From: Desulfosoma sp. | Lineage (GTDB): Bacteria; Desulfobacterota; Syntrophobacteria; Syntrophobacterales; DSM-9756 | Length of the DNA: 64,000 nt | NCBI GenBank assembly: GCA_037481875.1 | Contig: JBBFKY010000010.1 | Span: 1-64,000 of the forward strand | Direction of reading: 5' to 3' | Shown here: positions 44,710 through 53,888 of the stretch, piece by piece | Numbering within the stretch: the stretch's first letter is position 1 | How the letters are laid out: each line of letters opens with the position of its first letter | The notes under the pieces: generated by a model | What the model saw: only the letters and a program-made list of their open reading frames with translations | Databases searched by the model: none | Told to the model about the DNA's origin: nothing | Translations under genes and position numbers: made by a program

Positions 44710-46305
44710 ATGGGTGCCAATCCAATCGTTATTATTGGGGCTCTAATCTATTTTGCCATTATGATCGCCATAGGGGTCACCACGCGAAAGGCGGCGCTCA
44801 ACGCCTCCGATTACTATGTGGCGGGTCGCAAAGTGGGCTCTTTCATCAACGGGGCCGCTTTGGCGTCCACCTATTTAAGCCCCGCGAGCTTTCTCGGACT
44901 ACCGGCGTTCATCTTCCTTTTGGGTTATCCCTTCTGGTGGGCTCTGGTAGGCATTATCGGCGGCATGCCCATTGCCACGCTTCTCACGGCGGCTCCCCTG
45001 CGTAAATACGCTCCCACATCCTTTACGGACTACTACGCCGATCGTTACGACACCAAGTGGATGCGCCTTATTGCCGGTGTTCCCACCATCATCGCGGGTT
45101 TTGCCTACGTCACTCTATCTATTGTCGGTACCGCTCTTTTCATGCTCGCCATCTTAAAGCTCAATTACAACGTTTCTGTGGTTCTCGGTGCCCTGGTGGT
45201 TTTCATCTATGTGTTTTACGGCGGCATGGTGGCCACCACCTGGTCGGCGGCTTTTCAAGGGGTGACCATGGCTGCTGCAGCGGTGATAGGTGCCATTTAC
45301 ACCATTGCTCATTTCGGCGGCATCAATCCCATGACCGATGCCATTTTGAGCGTGACGCCTAATTTCTTTAATGCGCCCTATGTGAATGAAAAACCTTCCA
45401 GTGCCCTAATGGGCATGTGGACCGGTATTGTCGGCTTTTACTTTACATGGCATTTCGGTTTTGCGGCCATGCCCTACACAGTGGTGCGCTTCTTTACGGC
45501 GCAAGACATCAAATCTGCGCGTCGTAGCGTGTTCTGGGCGATTTTCTTTGGTGGCTCCATGTATGTTGGGTTGATCATCATCGGTTCCGCGGCCCGAGTG
45601 CTCATCGAAACGCTGCATCCCTACATGAGTGTTGAAGGGGTCAAGGATGCCATGGGTGTGCTCAAGCACATGAAGGGTGTCTACGGCGTGGGTGGTGCGG
45701 CTGTCACCGACTACTCCATGATCGCCGCCATGGAAGGCCTTAAGAGCCCCTTCCTTCTGGCTGTCATTGCCGCTGGTGGTTTGGCCATCGCCATGTCCAC
45801 GGCGGCAGGCTGGACCATGGTGCTCAACGTTCTTCTGGGTCGTGACCTGATCGGTAAGGTTTTCGGCAGCAAGTGGCCTGAAGAAAAGCCCGTTCAGGTT
45901 ACACGGGTGATGACCGTCATTATCACCGTCATTTGTACCTTGGTGGCTTTCAGCCCTCCGGCGCTTGTTTTGGACATATCCGGTGCCGCCTTTATCGTGA
46001 TCCTGTGCTCCGTAGGGCCGCCTCTTGTTTTGGGCATCTGGTGGGACAAAGCCAACACGACGGCGGCTGTCACCAACATTATCGTCATGACCATACTGTC
46101 CACTTTCTCGTGGATGTACGCCAACTCCAAGCTGGGTAGCGCCCATTGGTTTTTCCTCGGTCAAAAAGGCGGCCTTGTGACGCCTCACCAATTCTACTGG
46201 GTGTTCATTGGGCTTATCTTCTTTATCCTTCTCAGCTTGGTGACGAAACCCAATCGGCCTGAGGTCATCAAGAAGTATTCGTACGACCTGAGACCCGAAA
46301 ACTAA
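44710..46305 (+). CDS. Sodium:solute symporter (SSS family) for a carboxylate
   Basis: A 531-residue membrane transporter with about 13 helices. SSS signatures are seen: SDYYVAGRKVGSFINGAALASTYLSP (given as 44797-44874), YGGMVATTWSAAFQG and the sodium-site helix. The family moves acetate, propionate, pyruvate, proline and others with Na+. The neighbours here (small subunit, CoA-transferases, CBS/DUF294 protein, exonuclease) point to a short-chain carboxylate such as acetate or isobutyrate. AAGGAGG precedes ATG 44710. Confidence 0.88.
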   Translation: MGANPIVIIGALIYFAIMIAIGVTTRKAALNASDYYVAGRKVGSFINGAALASTYLSPASFLGLPAFIFLLGYPFWWALVGIIGGMPIATLLTAAPLRKYAPTSFTDYYADRYDTKWMRLIAGVPTIIAGFAYVTLSIVGTALFMLAILKLNYNVSVVLGALVVFIYVFYGGMVATTWSAAFQGVTMAAAAVIGAIYTIAHFGGINPMTDAILSVTPNFFNAPYVNEKPSSALMGMWTGIVGFYFTWHFGFAAMPYTVVRFFTAQDIKSARRSVFWAIFFGGSMYVGLIIIGSAARVLIETLHPYMSVEGVKDAMGVLKHMKGVYGVGGAAVTDYSMIAAMEGLKSPFLLAVIAAGGLAIAMSTAAGWTMVLNVLLGRDLIGKVFGSKWPEEKPVQVTRVMTVIITVICTLVAFSPPALVLDISGAAFIVILCSVGPPLVLGIWWDKANTTAAVTNIIVMTILSTFSWMYANSKLGSAHWFFLGQKGGLVTPHQFYWVFIGLIFFILLSLVTKPNRPEVIKKYSYDLRPEN

Positions 46306-46384
46306 AGATGAGGCGAAGGACCGAAAGGGAGACCTTTCGGTCCTTCACGGCAAACCGAGAAGCCAAGATTTTTCGAGGCGACCC

Positions 46385-46618
46385 ATGGCAGAGCAAAGGA
46401 AAAATGAAAGACTGGAACGCTGGGAGCGACATCGGCGTCGATGGTATCTTCTGTATTTTTATGTGGGTGTCGGCGTTAATTTGTTACTTTATTTTACGAA
46501 ACCTTATGGCTTTGATCCCAGCGGAAGTCTTTTTTGGGGGTCTTTTTACGGTATCGGGATTCCTTTGTGCACCATGTTTCTTGGTGTTTCCATTCATCGT
46601 AAGCTTCTTGGTGTTTAA
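46385..46618 (+). CDS. Small two-helix membrane protein
   Basis: A 77-residue protein with a basic, helical N-terminus (RKNERLERWERHRRRWYLL) and two hydrophobic segments (YFYVGVGVNLLLYF and FYGIGIPLCTMFLGV). CGAGG precedes ATG 46385. The build resembles 2TM/DUF485-type proteins that accompany acetate symporters. The next gene may start just before its stop. No precise function. Confidence 0.6.
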   Translation: MAEQRKNERLERWERHRRRWYLLYFYVGVGVNLLLYFTKPYGFDPSGSLFWGSFYGIGIPLCTMFLGVSIHRKLLGV

Positions 46619-46625
46619 GTTTTCC

Positions 46626-47531
46626 ATGAAATCATGGTGCTGCCTAGGCCGATTCCTTGTCGTGTTGTTTTTGGTGCTTTTTGGCGCCGTGGTGCAGGCT
46701 CAAGGGGATGTGACCTTTGTCCATGACGTGGAGGCGGAAGACCTGTTCACGGGCAAGAAGGCGCTCACCTTGATGACCAGTTATCGCGCCGACGGCATGT
46801 ATATGGACCAGCAACGGAGATATACTGGTTCTTGGATGCGCCTTCTTTTCGGAGGCGTTCGGGAGGATCGCCGAACGGTGATCATTTCCTTGGCCTCTCA
46901 AGATATTCGTGAAATTGACTGGGGTCGCGACAAATGTCGCATTTTTCCTCTGAATCGTCTGAAGGATCCCGAATGGCTGCGCACCTTGGAAAAGCCTCGT
47001 GAGGAATCGATGCCTCTGATGGCCGATCGCTACCAGGTGCGGACTCCTGAAATGACCATCAAAGTTGAGCCGGCGGTGGAAACCGTCGGCAGATATGCGT
47101 GCCGAAAGGTCGTGGCTCGGCTGCGCCAGGATACGTACGACAGGCTGCGGGAAGCACATAGTGTGACGGAGGTGGAGCAGCATCTTTGGGTTTCGAACGA
47201 GGTGCCGGGTCTCGATGAAGCTCTTCGTGTTCAGGCGCAGCTGGGAGCGATCCTTGGCATGGAAGTGGAGCGCCTTGGACCTCTGTCCTTTCTTCTGTCG
47301 TACTGGCAAGGAACCTTGCAGCCTTTAGCAGAGGATTTGGCGCGGGCGCGGGGGTACCCGGTAAAGAGCGTGGTGCGTGTGACGGCGCACTATATTCCCA
47401 AGGAAGGGGAATCCAGAAGGGTGAGTCGTGTCGTCAATGAGGAAACCAGCCTCTTGAAAGAGGTGCTCACGAAGTTTGATGAAGAAGTGTACAGAGTTCC
47501 ACCTCACTTCACAACGGTTCATGTTCCATAG
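46626..47531 (+). CDS. Exported protein of unknown function (301 aa)
   Basis: The N-terminus is a signal peptide (GRFLVVLFLVLFGAVVQAQG) with a likely cut after AQA/VQA. The mature part starts with DVTFVHDVEAEDLFTGKK and reads like a soluble beta-rich periplasmic protein (VETVGRYACRKVVARLRQ). It recalls DUF4412-type proteins but is not firmly placed. The frame is open back to 46308, over the preceding gene; ATG 46626 (or GTG 46611) gives the signal peptide. It is located between the symporter and CoA-transferase genes. Confidence 0.68.
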   Translation: MKSWCCLGRFLVVLFLVLFGAVVQAQGDVTFVHDVEAEDLFTGKKALTLMTSYRADGMYMDQQRRYTGSWMRLLFGGVREDRRTVIISLASQDIREIDWGRDKCRIFPLNRLKDPEWLRTLEKPREESMPLMADRYQVRTPEMTIKVEPAVETVGRYACRKVVARLRQDTYDRLREAHSVTEVEQHLWVSNEVPGLDEALRVQAQLGAILGMEVERLGPLSFLLSYWQGTLQPLAEDLARARGYPVKSVVRVTAHYIPKEGESRRVSRVVNEETSLLKEVLTKFDEEVYRVPPHFTTVHVP

Positions 47532-47576
47532 GCGAAAGGATTGACAACACAAGGATGGAATGAAGGGGAGAGATTC

Positions 47577-48920
47577 ATGGCACGAGAAGACTATTTCAAA
47601 TGGGCGGAGAGTGTTCTTGATCCTTCCAAGACCTTTAAAAAGCCGGAAGCTCTGGCGGACATCAAGATCGTAGAGTTATGCACGCTGATTTTGGGGCCTT
47701 CTTTACCCAGTTATCTTTCTGAACTGGGGGCGACTGTCTTCAAGGTGGAACTGCCTGGCATGGGGGACACCATGCGGTCTCTGACCCCTTTTGCCAAGTT
47801 CTTTAACGGAGCGGCCATGGGGTGGCTCAAGGAAGCACGCAACAAGTATCATCTGGCCATCGATGTGCGCGTGCCCGAGGGTGTGGAGCTTTTCCGGGAA
47901 CTGGTCAAACGCTCTGACGTGGTGGTGGAAAATCTTCGTGCAGGCACCATGGACAAGTGGGGTATCGGCTATAGACAATTGCGTGAGATCAACCCGAGGA
48001 TCATTTACATTGCCCTGAACGGCTTTGGACAATGGGGGCCGTATCTGGAACGTCCGTCTTATGACGCCATTGCGCAGTCCGAATCCGGGGAAGCCTGGAT
48101 CAGTGGTTTTCCGGACAAACTTCCCATGAAGGCGGGCATCTGGTTGGCGGACTATTATGGAGGTCTTGTGGGTGCGATTGGTGTATTGGCCGCTTTGGCC
48201 CATCGAGACCGCACAGGACGCGGCCAATACATCGAGTATTCTCAGGCGGAAAACCTTATGCGCGCCATGGACTGGACGTGGCTGTACCAGCATTTTACCG
48301 GCAAGTGCCGAGAACGTTATGGAAACCGAGATGTGAGCATTTGCCCGGCGGACATCGTTCCCAGCAAAGACGGGGAAATGGTGGCCATCGGAGCGGCGAC
48401 GGACAAACAGTTTCAAGGGCTGTGCCGGGCCATGGGCAAACCGGAACTGGCCCAGGATCCTCGGTTTGCCACGCACCAGGAAAGGCTGAAGGAAGAAAAC
48501 GCCGTGGAACTTTTGTCCCTCATTCGAAATTGGGTTGCAGGCAAGACCTATGCGGAAATCGACCAATTGGCCGGTCAATACGCTTTTGGTGCCGAGAAGG
48601 TGGCCAACGGCAAGGATCACTTTGAAGATGAGCACTTGAGAAAACGCAATTTTACCTACTACGTGGATGATCCAATCTACGGGGAATTTTGGGAGGAAGG
48701 TATTGCGCCCAAGCTTTCGGAAACCCCGGGGCGCATCAAATGGGCCGGTAAACCTGTGGGCTTTGACAATGAATATGTCCTCAAGCGTTTTCTCGGCCTC
48801 AAAACCAAGAAAATCAAATACCTCAAAGAAAAGAACATTATCGGCAAATGGGTGGACGTTCCTCCCGGTCGCAAGCCTCCGCAGAACTGGGACGGCACAT
48901 CAGGTGTCCTTTTGGTTTAG
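47577..48920 (+). CDS. Family III CoA-transferase, catalytic subunit (CaiB/BaiF type)
   Basis: A 447-residue family III CoA-transferase. [20 protein letters not shown] is the Rossmann start, [18 protein letters not shown] and GFGQWGPY follow. The catalytic Asp that carries the acyl anhydride is D192 in [14 protein letters not shown], matching D169 of formyl-CoA transferase. ATG 47577 follows GGGGAGAG. The next gene is a paralogue lacking this Asp, so the two likely form a hetero-oligomer, as in succinyl-CoA:benzylsuccinate CoA-transferase. The acid substrate is unknown; nearby icmA suggests a short or branched acid. Confidence 0.85.
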   Translation: MAREDYFKWAESVLDPSKTFKKPEALADIKIVELCTLILGPSLPSYLSELGATVFKVELPGMGDTMRSLTPFAKFFNGAAMGWLKEARNKYHLAIDVRVPEGVELFRELVKRSDVVVENLRAGTMDKWGIGYRQLREINPRIIYIALNGFGQWGPYLERPSYDAIAQSESGEAWISGFPDKLPMKAGIWLADYYGGLVGAIGVLAALAHRDRTGRGQYIEYSQAENLMRAMDWTWLYQHFTGKCRERYGNRDVSICPADIVPSKDGEMVAIGAATDKQFQGLCRAMGKPELAQDPRFATHQERLKEENAVELLSLIRNWVAGKTYAEIDQLAGQYAFGAEKVANGKDHFEDEHLRKRNFTYYVDDPIYGEFWEEGIAPKLSETPGRIKWAGKPVGFDNEYVLKRFLGLKTKKIKYLKEKNIIGKWVDVPPGRKPPQNWDGTSGVLLV

Positions 48921-48979
48921 TTTCTGACGTAAAAGTGATCCACGAAAGAGAACTCTGTGTGTGCAGGGAGGAGAAATCA

Positions 48980-50302
48980 ATGCATATGGAAAAAGAACAA
49001 AGCTGGGGCGATTGGATTCGGGAGTTGGACGATCCGGCAAAGAACCGTGAAAAGCCTGAAGCGCTGGATCATATTACAGTGTTGGATGTGAGCTACGCCA
49101 ACATGGCCGGATGTTTCTGCACATCCACTTTGGCGGAATTCGGTGCCAATGTCATTCGTATTGAACCACCAGGAGGAGACCCGGCTCGTACTTTCAGCCC
49201 TTGGGGTTACCTGCATAAGGGCACCGGCCTGGGGTATTTGAACGAAGGGCGCAACAAGTTTCATGTGACCTTGAACTTGGAATGTGAAGAAGGCCAGGAA
49301 ATCTTTCGAAAATTGGCCAAACGGGCCGATGTGGTGGTGGAAACCTTTCTTCCCGGCACCATGGATGGCTGGGGGATCGGGTACCGTCAGCTTAAGGAAT
49401 TAAACCCCCGCCTCATCTATTGCGCTCTTTACACTTACGGTCAATTCGGCCCCAAGGCCGCTTGCGGCAAGGCTGATGTGGACGTTGTGGACCAGGCCTA
49501 TTCCGGGATTGTGTCCGTCAGTGGAGAACCACCGGAAGATCCTCAAAACCCAAAGCCGTCGGAAGTTCCAACCAAGCAAGGGAACTGGATGGGATGGTAT
49601 GCCGGTGGTGCGTGGGCCTGTGTGGCCATTCTAGCGGCGCTTCACTACCGCGTCCAGTCCGGCAAAGGTCAATTTATCGACGTGTCTCCGGCCGAAGCTT
49701 ACGGTCGATGTATCAACTATGGCATCACCTACTACTATGGCTTTAAAGATACCATACCTCGAGTGGGTAACTACGACGTAGGTGTTTTTCCATATACGTA
49801 TTTCAAATGTAAAGATGGTTTCGCCTTTTTGTCCGGTTTCGCCGATCCCAACTGGAAGGCGCTCTGCACCATCATCAACCGTCCGGATTTGCAGCAACAG
49901 TTTCCCACCATTTTCGAACGCCTGAATGTGGACAATATGAAAGTCATGTACAAGGAAATCGAAAAGTGGACCATGGCGCACACTTATGATGAAATTTTTG
50001 ATGCGGTCATGGACTACAACAAGAACATCGGGCAGGGTGTGGTGGTTCCCGGCCGCATCAGTTCGCCGATGGACACCATGAAGGCGGAAAACTGGTGGGT
50101 GCGTATGGCGTTGGAAACCATCGACGATCCCCATTACGGCGAGGTGACCATTGCCAATCACGCTCACAAAATGACGGAAACACCCCCAAGGGTCAAATGG
50201 ATTTGCCGACCCGTAGGTGCGGACAATTATTACATCTATGCGAAAATGTTGGGCTATGGACCTAAACGGCTTGAAGAACTGAAAGAAAAAGGCGTTCTAT
50301 GA
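48980..50302 (+). CDS. Family III CoA-transferase-like subunit without the catalytic Asp
   Basis: A 440-residue paralogue of the upstream protein with the same fold markers ([51 protein letters not shown]). In the segment equal to [11 protein letters not shown] it reads WMGWYAGGAWA, so the catalytic Asp is W206. Both genes share an extra C-terminal region ending in KWxCxPVGxDN-like sequence, absent from simple CaiB proteins. ATG 48980 follows GGAGGAG. It probably acts as structural or acid-binding partner of the upstream subunit. An intrinsic terminator follows. Confidence 0.8.
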   Translation: MHMEKEQSWGDWIRELDDPAKNREKPEALDHITVLDVSYANMAGCFCTSTLAEFGANVIRIEPPGGDPARTFSPWGYLHKGTGLGYLNEGRNKFHVTLNLECEEGQEIFRKLAKRADVVVETFLPGTMDGWGIGYRQLKELNPRLIYCALYTYGQFGPKAACGKADVDVVDQAYSGIVSVSGEPPEDPQNPKPSEVPTKQGNWMGWYAGGAWACVAILAALHYRVQSGKGQFIDVSPAEAYGRCINYGITYYYGFKDTIPRVGNYDVGVFPYTYFKCKDGFAFLSGFADPNWKALCTIINRPDLQQQFPTIFERLNVDNMKVMYKEIEKWTMAHTYDEIFDAVMDYNKNIGQGVVVPGRISSPMDTMKAENWWVRMALETIDDPHYGEVTIANHAHKMTETPPRVKWICRPVGADNYYIYAKMLGYGPKRLEELKEKGVL

Positions 50303-50330
50303 TCATGGACCACACTTAAAGCACAAAGAG

Positions 50331-50356
50331 AAAGGCCACTCTGTGGCCTTTTTCTT
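50331..50356 (+). terminator. Terminator between the CoA-transferase and CBS/DUF294 genes
   Basis: AAAGGCCAC at 50331-50339 pairs with GTGGCCTTT at 50343-50351 over TCT, followed by TTTCTTT. The next start codon is only about 20 bases away, so read-through could decide expression of the downstream regulator. Confidence 0.78.
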
Positions 50357-50372
50357 TGCGGAAGGTTCCATA

Positions 50373-52178
50373 ATGATTCCCCCCAAAGAATTTCTACGGA
50401 AGATCAAACCCTTTTCTTTTCTTCACGAGGAACATTTGACCGCGCTCACAAGCAGTCTGGACGTGGCCATGTACGGTGCGGGCATGGTCATTTGTGCCAA
50501 GGATGAGGTGTGCCCTTCCGTGTTTCTTGTTTTTTCAGGGCTTGTCGGCCTTTACGATGGCGACGAACTTGTGGATCTTGTTTCGAAAGGCGAAATATTC
50601 GGGCTGCTTTCCGCCTTGCATCAGACACCGTCCTATTACGAAGCTCGCGCTCTGGAAGACAGCATCTGTTACCTTATCGACGGCGAGGCCTTTGAAAAAG
50701 TCTATCGAGCCCATAGTGCCTTTGCGTCCTTTTTCAGCACCTTCATTGAGCGGCGTTTTCGTTCCTTTGCTCGGTTAGCCCGTCAAGAGGAGTCCATGCA
50801 GGACGGTGCCACGGGGGTCCTGGTGGAAACCTTGGTGACCAAGGCGCCGGTGACGTGTGCCCCTGAACGCCTAGTGCGAGAAGCTGTGAGCCTTATGGAT
50901 GCTCACGGTGTAGGTTCCGTGGTGGTCACAGAACACGATCAACCCGTGGGCATTTTGACCAACCGGGACATGCGACGGGTTCTTGTTTATGGAAGTCCTG
51001 ACAGTGCGGTCAGGGACTTCATGTCGGCTCCGGTCATCACCCTGGATCGCCGAGCTTCGGTGCTGGAAGCCTACACGACCCTTCTTCGTACAGGGATCGA
51101 CCATCTGGTGGTGATGGATCGGGACCGGGTTTACGGGGTTGTCACCAGCAAGGATGTTCTGGCAAAGATGGAGCCATCCTCGTCCATTTTGACTATTTAT
51201 CGAAAAATCCTTAAAGCTGTGGATCTGGAAGAGCTCAAGAGCGCCTTTCATGCCATTCGCGTGGCCGTCTCGGAAATGGCTCTTAAAGGGGTTCATTTTT
51301 ACCAGCTGTCTCAAATGATCACAGCCGTTTATGACACTGTGGTGGTTCGTGTTTTGCAAAGGCACACGGCTCCCCATGAGGCGAAGCATTTTGCTTGGAT
51401 TCACACGGGCAGTTCCGGCCGCAAGGAACAGATTCTCACGACGGATCAGGACAGTGCCATCATCTGCGGAACAGCCGGCCCATGTTTGGACGTGGCCGAA
51501 GCCGTCACGCACAATCTGGAGGCTATTGGGATTCCGAGATGCCCTGCAGACTATATGGCTTCCAATCCAAAGTGGCATCTCAGCCTCGACGAGTGGAAAG
51601 AGAACTTTCGCCGTTGGTTTGTGGAACCCATTCCGGATCATGTGCGTTATCTGACAGTCTTTCTGGACTTGAGAGTCGTTTACGGGAATGGCGAGTTGTT
51701 GGCACGGCTGATCAGCGCCATTCATGAAAGCGTGACCAACCAAGCGGTGCGTTTTCTGGCCTATGATGCAGCCTTACATGAACCGCCCATCGGCATTTTT
51801 GGCATCAAGCATCGAGATCGAGGCATTGACTTGAAAAAATATGGCATTTACCCCATTGCCAACGGTATTCGCGTGATGATTTTGGCCAATAGAATGCTCA
51901 ACGTGACCAATACCAGGGAACGCATCGAAGCGCTGCGGGATGGTGGGGTTTTGGGTAAGGACACCGCCGGCGATCTTTTGGAAGCATACGCCTTTCTTCA
52001 AGATCTTCGTCTCAGGCATCAGGCTCGAGCCCTCAAACAGGGCCGCTCGCAAACAAACCTTATCATGGCGGATCAATTGGACAAGATGGATCTGCTGGTC
52101 TTGAAAGAATCTCTGAAAGTGGTGGCGTCTTTTCAAAAGAACCTCAAAGCCCTTTACGGCGTGGATCGAGGGCTTTGA
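50373..52178 (+). CDS. CRP-like/CBS/DUF294 putative signal-transduction protein
   Basis: A 601-residue cytoplasmic protein. Order: cyclic-nucleotide-binding-like domain (10-130), a CBS pair (about 145-265; GVGSVVVTEHDQPVGILTNRD and GIDHLVVMDRDRVYGVVTSKD), a nucleotidyltransferase-like DUF294 domain with GSSGRKEQILTTDQDSAI, and the DUF294 C-terminal helical domain. The GS and DxD residues of a nucleotidyltransferase are kept. Such proteins are regular neighbours of acetate symporters and of a DEDDh exonuclease, as here, and are thought to control transport (family knowledge). ATG 50373 follows GGAAGG. Its stop overlaps the exonuclease start. Confidence 0.86.
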   Translation: MIPPKEFLRKIKPFSFLHEEHLTALTSSLDVAMYGAGMVICAKDEVCPSVFLVFSGLVGLYDGDELVDLVSKGEIFGLLSALHQTPSYYEARALEDSICYLIDGEAFEKVYRAHSAFASFFSTFIERRFRSFARLARQEESMQDGATGVLVETLVTKAPVTCAPERLVREAVSLMDAHGVGSVVVTEHDQPVGILTNRDMRRVLVYGSPDSAVRDFMSAPVITLDRRASVLEAYTTLLRTGIDHLVVMDRDRVYGVVTSKDVLAKMEPSSSILTIYRKILKAVDLEELKSAFHAIRVAVSEMALKGVHFYQLSQMITAVYDTVVVRVLQRHTAPHEAKHFAWIHTGSSGRKEQILTTDQDSAIICGTAGPCLDVAEAVTHNLEAIGIPRCPADYMASNPKWHLSLDEWKENFRRWFVEPIPDHVRYLTVFLDLRVVYGNGELLARLISAIHESVTNQAVRFLAYDAALHEPPIGIFGIKHRDRGIDLKKYGIYPIANGIRVMILANRMLNVTNTRERIEALRDGGVLGKDTAGDLLEAYAFLQDLRLRHQARALKQGRSQTNLIMADQLDKMDLLVLKESLKVVASFQKNLKALYGVDRGL

Positions 52179-52780
52179 TGCTTGTAACCGAAGCAGCGTT
52201 TGTGTCCGTGGATGTGGAAACCACCGGGTTGGATGTGCGAAAGGACGAGATTATCGCCATCGCCTTGGTGCCTATGGAAGGCTTGAAGATTCGAGTGCGC
52301 CATGCCTTCTACACCTTGGTGAAACCCCGTAAGTATCGGCCGCACACCATGAAGTACCATGGAATCGCCCTTGAGTCTCTGGAGCGGGCTCCGAGTTTTG
52401 AAGAAATCGCTCACGAACTTTTATCCCGCTGTCAAGGCATTCTTTTGGGACACTGTGTGCACATCGACTATGAGTTTCTTCGACGTGCATTTAAAGGGAT
52501 GGGAATACGATTTGAGCGTGATATGGTAGACATTGCGGAAGTGGAGAAATGGATCGGGCAGAAAACTTCGCATCGGCCGAAATGTGAAGAACTGAGTCTA
52601 GATGCTTTAATCCATCGCTACGGCCTCAAGGAACATTACCGGCATCACGCTTTAGCCGACGCTTTTTTTGCAGCTCAGATTTTTCAGATTCAGATGACAC
52701 GATACGGTGTTCCTTATGTCCATCAGTTGCTTAATCAGCTTAAAAACCAAAAAGTCTGCGACACACCCTTTCTTCTGTAG
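52178..52780 (+). CDS. DEDDh 3'-5' exonuclease (PolC/epsilon-like)
   Basis: A 200-residue exonuclease with Exo I FVSVDVETTGLD, Exo II GHCVHIDYEFL and Exo III YRHHALADAFFAA, giving the D-E-D-H-D set. It should remove nucleotides from a 3' end, yet it is translationally overlapped (TGATG) with the CBS/DUF294 gene. In that setting it is known as part of symporter regulatory loci rather than DNA replication, though its substrate is unknown. Confidence 0.88.
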   Translation: MLVTEAAFVSVDVETTGLDVRKDEIIAIALVPMEGLKIRVRHAFYTLVKPRKYRPHTMKYHGIALESLERAPSFEEIAHELLSRCQGILLGHCVHIDYEFLRRAFKGMGIRFERDMVDIAEVEKWIGQKTSHRPKCEELSLDALIHRYGLKEHYRHHALADAFFAAQIFQIQMTRYGVPYVHQLLNQLKNQKVCDTPFLL

Positions 52781-53010
52781 AACCTTTCTTGAAAATCCCA
52801 ACGATGGTTTGCTAAAGGGATACTTATGCAGGCGTCCGCTTGGTCTTTAGAGCAGTTAATGCCTTTCGAGGACATGCCATCAGGAAAAAGGCTTTGTCTT
52901 CCAGGCTCTTTGTGCTAGTCAAAAAAAGATTCACAGAAGCGTAGGTGACACTTTGGGTTCAGAGCCATGAGCCCAGGATGATGTGACAAGGGTGCCAACA
53001 AAGGAGGTCG

Positions 53011-53841
53011 ATGATGAAAAGATGGACGGTGGTTGTGGGACTTGCCGCAGCTTTGGTGACGGCGATGGCCGTGTATGGCTGGACGGCGGACATTGAATTG
53101 GCCAAAAAGTCCACCTTGGAAGAGATTCTTAAGCGCGGTGAACTTCGCGTAGGCTTTGAAGCGGGTTATATGCCTTTTGAGATGACGGACAAAAAGGGCA
53201 ATTTCGTGGGCTTTGATATCGACATGGCCAAGGAAATGGCCAAAGCCATGGGTGTCAAGTTTGTTCCCGTGAACACGGCCTGGGACGGCATCATTCCGTC
53301 GCTCATTACAGGCAAGTTCGATATCATCATGAGCGGCATGACGGTCACGCAGGAACGAAACCTGAAGGTGAACTTTGCCGATCCTTACATTATTGTCGGT
53401 CAGACCATTCTGCTGAACAAGAAACATGAAGGCACGGTGAAGTCCTATAAGGATCTGAACGATCCCAAATACATCGTCACCTCCAAGCTGGGCACCACCG
53501 GTGAACAGGCGGTCAAGCGACTGATTCCAAAGTGTACCTACAAGTCTTTTGAAACCGAAACGGAAGCCGCCCTGGAAGTGGTTAACGGTAAAGCGGACGC
53601 CTTTGTCTATGACCTTCCTTTTTGCGTGGTGTTTTTGGCCCAACAAGGAGCTGGCAAATTGGTGTTTCTAGATGAACCTTTTACCTATGAGCCTTTGGCA
53701 TGGGCCGTGAACAAGGGGGATCCCGACTTCCTCAACTGGTTGAACAACTTCCTGCGCCAGGTGAAAAACGACGGCCGGTACGAGCAAATCTACAACAAGT
53801 GGATCAAGAGTACGGATTGGATTCAGGATGTGGCTCAATAG
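53011..53841 (+). CDS. Amino-acid ABC transporter substrate-binding protein (SBP family 3)
   Basis: A 276-residue periplasmic binding protein. A signal peptide spans residues 1-25 (VVVGLAAALVTAMAVYGWTA). The mature protein has LRVGFEAGYMPFEMTDKKG, VGFDIDMAKEMAKAMG and FDIIMSGMTVTQERN, the signatures of polar amino-acid binders. AAAGGAGG lies just before two ATGs at 53011 and 53014. The permease and ATPase follow as one operon. The ligand (Gln, Glu, basic or other) is not decided by the sequence. Confidence 0.92.
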   Translation: MMKRWTVVVGLAAALVTAMAVYGWTADIELAKKSTLEEILKRGELRVGFEAGYMPFEMTDKKGNFVGFDIDMAKEMAKAMGVKFVPVNTAWDGIIPSLITGKFDIIMSGMTVTQERNLKVNFADPYIIVGQTILLNKKHEGTVKSYKDLNDPKYIVTSKLGTTGEQAVKRLIPKCTYKSFETETEAALEVVNGKADAFVYDLPFCVVFLAQQGAGKLVFLDEPFTYEPLAWAVNKGDPDFLNWLNNFLRQVKNDGRYEQIYNKWIKSTDWIQDVAQ

Positions 53842-53888
53842 GGGAAGGAGCTCTTGACCACTGGGTCGGGGGGTGAGGATAAGGGCTC

